NCBI GenBank assembly: GCA_919902965.1
Contig: CAKKSJ010000276.1
Coordinates: 1 to 33,591, forward strand
From: Burkholderiales bacterium
GTDB taxonomy: Bacteria > Pseudomonadota > Gammaproteobacteria > Burkholderiales > SG8-39
Direction: 5' to 3'
Length of the DNA stretch: 33,591 bases
In this document: positions 29,495 to 33,591 of the stretch, piece after piece
Position numbering within the stretch: position 1 is the stretch's first letter
Layout of the letters: each line of letters opens with the position of its first letter
The notes under the pieces: model-generated
The model's database searches: none
Seen by the model: only the letters and a program-made list of their open reading frames with translations
Told to the model about the DNA's origin: nothing
Translations under genes and position numbers: made by a program

Positions 29495-30109
29495 ATGTAT
29501 ACGCCCAGGCATAACCAGCTTGAAGACCGCGCTGCGCTGCTCGCTTATATGCGCGCCTATTCCTTCGCCACGCTGACGAGCGCCGGCCCGGCGGGACTGA
29601 CCGCCACGCATCTGCCGTTCGTGATCGAGGCGGCGGGCGGCGAGATCAGGCTGCTCGCGCATATGGCGAAAGCCAATACCCAGTGGCGCGATTTCGAAGC
29701 AGCGCAGGATGCCATGGTGGTATTCATGCAGCCGCACGCCTACGTCTCGCCGCGGCTCTACGACAGCCGGCAGAACGTGCCCACCTGGAACTATGTCGCA
29801 GTGCACGCCTATGGCCGGCCGGTGCTGATCGAGGATCGCGAGGCCAAGCTCGAGCTGCAGAAGCAGCTGATCCGCCAGCACGATGCAGGCTACCTCGAGC
29901 AGATGGCCGGGCTGCCCGAGAGCTACATGAACGCCAAGCTCGCCGCCATCGTTTCCTTCTCCATGCTCGCGACCCGGATCGATGCGCGCTACAAGCTGTC
30001 GCAGGACAAGAATCCTGCCGAGCGCGAGCGCATCGCGCGCGATCTGGAGGCCGGAGGCGACAGCCTAGCTGCCGAAACCGCGCGGCTGATGCGCGAACAC
30101 AATCGCTAA
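29495..30109 (+). CDS. FMN-binding negative transcriptional regulator, PaiB-like
   Basis: 204-residue split-barrel flavin-binding protein of the PaiB family. The opening MYTPRHNQLEDRAALLAYMR and blocks THLPFVIE, LLAHMAKANTQW, VFMQPHAYVSPRLY and VPTWNYVAVHAYG are characteristic and form the FMN pocket. The C-terminal helix (SFSMLATRIDARYKLSQDKN) matches the full-length family. Bacillus PaiB represses protease and sporulation genes; DNA targets here are unknown and many homologues may be flavin oxidoreductases. It ends convergent with rfaE2, with a four-base overlap of the 3' ends. Confidence 0.88.
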   Translation: MYTPRHNQLEDRAALLAYMRAYSFATLTSAGPAGLTATHLPFVIEAAGGEIRLLAHMAKANTQWRDFEAAQDAMVVFMQPHAYVSPRLYDSRQNVPTWNYVAVHAYGRPVLIEDREAKLELQKQLIRQHDAGYLEQMAGLPESYMNAKLAAIVSFSMLATRIDARYKLSQDKNPAERERIARDLEAGGDSLAAETARLMREHNR

Positions 30110-30600
30110 ACTGGCTTGCCCGCGCGTATTCTTTGCAGGGTCGCGCTGGTCGAGCGCTCGAACTCGAACGGGATCGAATGCACCGACCCGCCCCAGGCGC
30201 CCACTTCCTTTGCGCCGACGATGGCCTCGGCTTTCCAGTCACCGCCTTTGACCAGCACGTCCGGGCGGCACGCAAGGATCAGCGCCAGCGGCGTGTCCGC
30301 ATCGAACCAGGTAACCATGTCCACCGCCTGCAAGGCCGCGAGCACCGCCGCGCGGTCCTCGAGGCGGTTGATCGGACGGTCCGCGCCTTTGCCCAGGCGC
30401 CGGGCGGAGGCGTCGCTGTTGGCTGCAACCACGAGGCTCGCGCCCAGGGCGCGCGCCTGCGCAAGGTAGCTCACATGGCCGCGATGCAGGATGTCAAAAA
30501 CGCCGTTGGTGAATACCAGCGGGCGCGCGAGGCTTGCAATGCGGCCGGCAAGTTCTGCCGGATCGCACAGCTTCGCTTCGAATTCGGGCCGCTTGGGCAT
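30106..30600 (-). CDS. rfaE2: D-glycero-beta-D-manno-heptose 1-phosphate adenylyltransferase
   Basis: 164-residue nucleotidyltransferase that makes ADP-heptose precursor for LPS inner core, equivalent to the C-terminal half of E. coli HldE. The HxGH-type motif is in FTNGVFDILHRGHVSYL, followed by ANSDASARRLGKG, RAAVLAALQAVD and VLVKGGDW. As a stand-alone domain it needs a separate heptose-7-phosphate kinase (rfaE1), not in this window. The ATG at 30600 places the domain as usual; the reading from 30654 adds unlikely residues. A phosphoheptose-isomerase-like gene (gmhA/diaA) lies 0.7 kb upstream. Confidence 0.93.
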   Translation of the reverse strand: MPKRPEFEAKLCDPAELAGRIASLARPLVFTNGVFDILHRGHVSYLAQARALGASLVVAANSDASARRLGKGADRPINRLEDRAAVLAALQAVDMVTWFDADTPLALILACRPDVLVKGGDWKAEAIVGAKEVGAWGGSVHSIPFEFERSTSATLQRIRAGKPV

Positions 30601-30657
30601 GCAGGTGACAGGCGGCAGGCTAGGCGCTGAACCCGCTTTCCTGCCAGGCCGCAAGCA

Positions 30658-31269
30658 TTACTTCTTCATGCCTTCGATGTACTCGAACACGCGTACAACC
30701 TTTTGCACTCCGCCTGTGGTGCGCGCGATTTCCACCGCCGACTCGGCCTCTTTGCGCGTGACCAGCCCGAGCAGGTAAACCACGCTGCCTTCGGTCACCA
30801 CCTTCACCTGGTTGGCGGAGAAGGCGCCGCTGTTGTCGATAAAGCGCGCTTTGACCTTGGAGGTGAGATAGCTGTCGTTGGCGCGTGCGGTATAGGAGCT
30901 GACCCCGGCAACCTGGATCTCATTGACCACGCCGCGCACATTGGGTATTTCCCGTAGGACTCGTTCGATCTGCGTTTTGGTGGCGGCGTCGGGGGCTTCG
31001 CCGGTGAGCAGCACGTTGCGGTTGTAGCTGGTCACGTTGATGTGCACTTTGTCGCCGAAGCGGTCGCTTACGCGGCTTCCTGCGCGCAGGTCGATTTCCT
31101 TGTCCTCGGTCTGCGCTCCGAGCGAGCGGCGGTCATCGGAGGCCATCGCTGCGGCGCCGGCGCCGACCACGGCCATTTCGACACAACCCTGCAATTGCGG
31201 CGCAAGCGCCAACAGCGCAAGCAGGGCAAAGCTGCGCAGGCGGGGAAACGTTCTGGTCAGAGTGTTCAT
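30658..31269 (-). CDS. dolP: BON-domain outer-membrane lipoprotein DolP (YraP)
   Basis: 203-residue lipoprotein (signal peptide ending in lipobox LQGC near residue 29) with two BON domains, about residues 70-120 (VHINVTSYNRNVLLTGEAPD) and 130-195 (VKVVTEGSVVYLLGLVTRKE). DolP supports outer-membrane integrity and BAM function at division sites in E. coli. Its ATG overlaps the stop of the upstream SIS-domain gene by four bases. The order rsmI, yraN, diaA/gmhA, yraP seen here is the same as in enterobacteria, apart from the HIRAN gene inserted after yraN and the absence of lpoA (yraM). Confidence 0.93.
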   Translation of the reverse strand: MNTLTRTFPRLRSFALLALLALAPQLQGCVEMAVVGAGAAAMASDDRRSLGAQTEDKEIDLRAGSRVSDRFGDKVHINVTSYNRNVLLTGEAPDAATKTQIERVLREIPNVRGVVNEIQVAGVSSYTARANDSYLTSKVKARFIDNSGAFSANQVKVVTEGSVVYLLGLVTRKEAESAVEIARTTGGVQKVVRVFEYIEGMKK

Positions 31270-31859
31270 GATTCAGCTCCTAGTAATAGGGTGTCGATGC
31301 CATCGCACAGGCAGTGCAGCGTGAGCAGATGCACTTCCTGGACGCGCGAGGTCGTGTTCGAGGGGACGCAGATATGCACGTCTTCGCTGGCGAGAAGGCC
31401 GGCAATCTTGCCGCCGCTCTTGCCGGTAAGCGCAACCACCTGCATATCGCGTTCGTGCGCAGCGTGGATCGCCGCAATGACGTTCTTCGAGTCGCCGCTG
31501 GTGGAGATCGCGAGCAGCACGTCGCTCGCCTGTCCCAGCGCCTGCACCTGCTTGGAGAAAACCTGCTCGTAGTCGTAGTCGTTGGCGATCGCGGTCAGGG
31601 TCGAGGTGTCGGTGGTCAGGGCGATGGCCGCCAGCCCCGGGCGTTCGCGCTCGAAGCGCCCGAGCAGTTCCGCGGCAAAATGCTGCGAGTCGGCGGCCGA
31701 ACCACCATTGCCGCAGGCAAGAATCTTGCCGTTGGCGAGCAGGCAGGCCACCATCAGTTCGGCCGCCTGCGCAATCGGCGCAGCCAGAAGCTCGGCCGAT
31801 TTCTGCTTGGTTTGAACGCTGTCGGCGAAATGCCGGCTGACGCGCGCGACGAGATTCAT
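31266..31859 (-). CDS. gmhA: SIS-domain protein, phosphoheptose isomerase GmhA / DiaA-like
   Basis: 197-residue sugar-isomerase (SIS) protein. GNGGSAADSQHFAAEL is the phosphosugar-binding P-loop, and STSGDSKNVIAAI and LTGKSGGKIAGL complete the SIS fold. It either makes D-glycero-D-manno-heptose 7-phosphate (GmhA) or acts as the DnaA-binding initiator protein DiaA. Position between yraN and dolP favours DiaA by synteny, while rfaE2 nearby favours GmhA; sequence alone does not decide. The ATG at 31859 has GGAG five bases upstream. It is translationally coupled to dolP. Confidence 0.88.
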   Translation of the reverse strand: MNLVARVSRHFADSVQTKQKSAELLAAPIAQAAELMVACLLANGKILACGNGGSAADSQHFAAELLGRFERERPGLAAIALTTDTSTLTAIANDYDYEQVFSKQVQALGQASDVLLAISTSGDSKNVIAAIHAAHERDMQVVALTGKSGGKIAGLLASEDVHICVPSNTTSRVQEVHLLTLHCLCDGIDTLLLGAES

Positions 31860-31893
31860 CAATGCTCCACAAACCCAAAACAATCATTCTACA

Positions 31894-32283
31894 TCACTCG
31901 ACATACACCTCGAACTCTATGCGTTTGCGCGGATTGCGGTGCGGCTGCAGGCGGCTTACACGGGCGGCCAGGAACTCGCCGCGGTCCATGGCCCAGGCGA
32001 GCGCGGCGTTGTGCGCGCGCGGCACGTAGCCGAGCTTGTGACCCTGCCAGTCCACGCGCACCGCCCGCGTGTCGTAGGCGTTGTCCGGCTCGCGCGCGAG
32101 TTCGAGCGCGTCGCCGATGCGCATGCCGCGCCATAGCGCGGGCGCCTGGTGGTGCTTGAATCCGGCTAGCGGCGAACTTTGCACCAGCAGCCGCACCTGC
32201 TGGGCTGGCGCCGGCCGCGAGGGCAGAACCAGCCCGGCCAGAAGCGCGAGCACGATAACTGCAAGTTTATTCACCGAAGGCAT
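31894..32283 (-). CDS. Exported HIRAN-domain protein
   Basis: 129-residue protein with a signal peptide (residues 1-26, LAVIVLALLAGLVLPSRPAPA) followed by an almost complete HIRAN domain: SPLAGFKHHQAPALW, GDALELAREPDNAYDTRAVR and HKLGYVPRAHNAALAWAMD. HIRAN domains in eukaryotic SNF2/HLTF proteins bind the 3' end of single-stranded DNA. Secreted stand-alone bacterial versions have no known role. The ATG at 32283 overlaps the yraN 3' end by 17 bases, so it is in the yraN transcription unit. An in-frame start at 32367 would bury the signal peptide and is rejected. Confidence 0.82.
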   Translation of the reverse strand: MPSVNKLAVIVLALLAGLVLPSRPAPAQQVRLLVQSSPLAGFKHHQAPALWRGMRIGDALELAREPDNAYDTRAVRVDWQGHKLGYVPRAHNAALAWAMDRGEFLAARVSRLQPHRNPRKRIEFEVYVE

Positions 32284-32614
32284 CCTTGATCCATTCAATC
32301 CGGTTCGCGGCCAGCGCATCGAGCAAAATGACATCGAAGCGGCAAGCGCGTTCCGGCTTGCCTGCAAGGTAATGACGCGCGGCCATCAGTATGCGTTGAC
32401 GCTTGGCTGCGTTTATGCTCGCTGCCGCGCCGCCGTAGGCGGGATCGCGCCGCAGCCGTACTTCGACGAACACCAGTACCTGCCCGTCGCTCAGCATCAG
32501 GTCGATTTCGCCCAGGCGGCAGCGGTAGTTGCGCTTGATCAGGCGCAGGCCGCGTGCCTGCAGATAGTCCGCCGCCAACGCTTCGGCGCGCTTTCCGTCC
32601 GCCTGGCGCCTCAT
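32267..32614 (-). CDS. yraN: UPF0102 (YraN) endonuclease-like protein
   Basis: 115-residue protein of the UPF0102 family, with the PD-(D/E)xK-like core RNYRCRLGEIDLMLSD then LVFVEVRLRR (Glu and Asp metal-ligand positions). The usual VEVK lysine appears as Arg here. The N-terminal GKRAEALAADYLQARGLRLI is characteristic. Function is not established; the fold suggests nucleic-acid cleavage or binding. It is divergent from rsmI, with 74 bases between the starts. Confidence 0.93.
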   Translation of the reverse strand: MRRQADGKRAEALAADYLQARGLRLIKRNYRCRLGEIDLMLSDGQVLVFVEVRLRRDPAYGGAAASINAAKRQRILMAARHYLAGKPERACRFDVILLDALAANRIEWIKDAFGE

Positions 32615-32688
32615 GCTCCGGCCGCCGTTCCGGACCCGGCATCGTCCGCGCTTGCTTCATTACCCGCTGCAACGCACAATCCCATGCC

Positions 32689-33591
32689 ATGGAACAGCGG
32701 GGCAAATCGCGCGGCGCGCAGCGGCAGGACCATGGGGTGCAATCCTCAGGGGGTGCCGGAAAATTATATGTCGTCGCCACGCCAATTGGAAATCTGGGCG
32801 ATATCAGCGCGCGCGCCCTAGCCGTGCTCGCGCAGGCAGACCTGATCGCTGCCGAAGACACGCGCACTACGGGGAATCTGCTCGCCCACCATGGCATTTC
32901 GGCAAAGCTGATCGCCTTGCACGAACATAACGAAGCGCAGCGCGCGGCCGAGCTGGTGGCACGCATCGTTGCAGGCAAAAGCATCGCGCTGGTGAGCGAT
33001 GCCGGCACCCCCGGCATCTCGGATCCGGGAGCGCTGCTGGTCGCGCAGGCGAGGCAGGCGGGGGTCGTGGTCTGCCCGATACCCGGCGCCAATGCGGCGA
33101 TTGCGGCGCTGTCGGCTTCCGGGCTGGTGTCAGCGCGTTTTCTTTTCTACGGTTTCCTGCCGGCGAAAGCCGCGGCGCGGCTGGCGGCGCTGGAGGCGCT
33201 GCGCGAGCACGCTTGCGCTCTCGTATTTTATGAGGCGCCGCACCGTGTGATGGAGTGCGTCGCTGCGCTCGCCGGGGTATTGGGCGGGGAGCGCGACATC
33301 GTAATTGCGCGCGAACTGACCAAATTGTTCGAGACCATCCACTGCTGCCGACTGGATGAGGCGGGTGCCTGGCTCGCAGAAGACGCCAACCGGCAACGGG
33401 GAGAGTTCGTCTTGATAGTCTCAGGCGCCCAGGCAGCGGCGCCTGAAGGCTTGTCGGCCGAGTCCGAACGGATTCTGCGCCTGCTGCTGGCGGAGTTGCC
33501 GCTGAAGCAGGCGGCGGCGCTAGCCGCCGCGATTACCGGCGCGCGCAAGAATGAGCTGTATGCGCGCGCGCTCGCGCTGCGGGAGGACTAG
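32689..33591 (+). CDS. rsmI: 16S rRNA (cytidine(1402)-2'-O)-methyltransferase RsmI
   Basis: 300-residue SAM-dependent methyltransferase of the tetrapyrrole-methylase fold that 2'-O-methylates C1402 of 16S rRNA. Signature blocks are LYVVATPIGNLGDIS near residue 25, AAEDTRTTGNLL, LVSDAGTPGISDPG and FYEAPHRV, with the C-terminal helix ending KNELYARALAL. The ATG at 32689 opens about 23 residues of non-conserved leader; the family core begins at KLYVVATP, so the true start could be slightly later. The gene is complete: its TAG is the last codon of the window. Confidence 0.95.
   Translation: MEQRGKSRGAQRQDHGVQSSGGAGKLYVVATPIGNLGDISARALAVLAQADLIAAEDTRTTGNLLAHHGISAKLIALHEHNEAQRAAELVARIVAGKSIALVSDAGTPGISDPGALLVAQARQAGVVVCPIPGANAAIAALSASGLVSARFLFYGFLPAKAAARLAALEALREHACALVFYEAPHRVMECVAALAGVLGGERDIVIARELTKLFETIHCCRLDEAGAWLAEDANRQRGEFVLIVSGAQAAAPEGLSAESERILRLLLAELPLKQAAALAAAITGARKNELYARALALRED

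Overview
The window is high-GC chromosomal DNA, most likely from a betaproteobacterium with sulfur-oxidising capacity. The evidence is a compact soxYZAXB(H) cluster, the order rsmI / yraN / gmhA-diaA / dolP at the right end, a birA-coaX-SPOR block, and a cysteine-dioxygenase-family gene. I saw no tRNA, rRNA or CRISPR array. The taxonomic call rests on gene order and protein style only.

Layout. (1) 1-2.6 kb: a ugpB-type glycerol-3-phosphate binding protein running off the left edge, a small Rho_N-like protein, and a thiol dioxygenase. (2) 2.7-8.6 kb: a putative Na+/H+ antiporter divergent from a MASE1 histidine kinase/FixJ-type regulator pair, then an MFS transporter translationally coupled to a small CbiX-type chelatase. 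A decayed copy of the 5' end of the MFS gene lies at 2668-2769, on the other side of the antiporter/kinase module, so that module is bracketed by a diverged direct repeat. (3) 8.6-14.4 kb, minus strand: DsrE-like lipoprotein, soxY, soxZ, soxA, soxX, soxB and a SoxH-like metallohydrolase. This is a periplasmic thiosulfate-oxidising system with no soxCD in the window. (4) 14.6-17.45 kb, plus strand: NTF2-like protein, a frameshifted YheT-family hydrolase, and phosphomannomutase/phosphoglucomutase.

(5) 17.45-22.2 kb is the most unusual part. It is a run of unrelated small genes, all on the minus strand: GFA remnant, Asp/Glu racemase, C39-like cysteine-peptidase-fold protein, GNAT, SRPBCC, mandelate racemase and SAM methyltransferase. 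Several are separated by imperfect hairpins with the architecture of integron attC sites. For five consecutive units the 6-7 bases that open the unit are complementary to the R''-like box that closes the same unit, as expected for integron cassettes. No integrase is present, so this looks like an old CALIN-type cassette array (attC cluster lacking an integrase).

(6) 22.2-25.1 kb: ugpQ, a DUF4442 protein and a second ugpB. Between them lie an internal fragment of ugpC and the N-terminal stub of an IS transposase, which looks like the scar of a deletion that removed ugpA, ugpE and most of ugpC. (7) 25.3-30.1 kb, plus strand: birA, an MlrC/M81 peptidase, coaX, a SPOR protein and a PaiB-like FMN-binding protein. 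(8) 30.1-33.6 kb: rfaE2, dolP, gmhA/diaA, a secreted HIRAN-domain protein and yraN on the minus strand, with divergent rsmI ending exactly at the window edge.

All coordinates and residue positions were counted by hand; identities given are hand counts over short blocks. Family names come from motif recognition without a database search.
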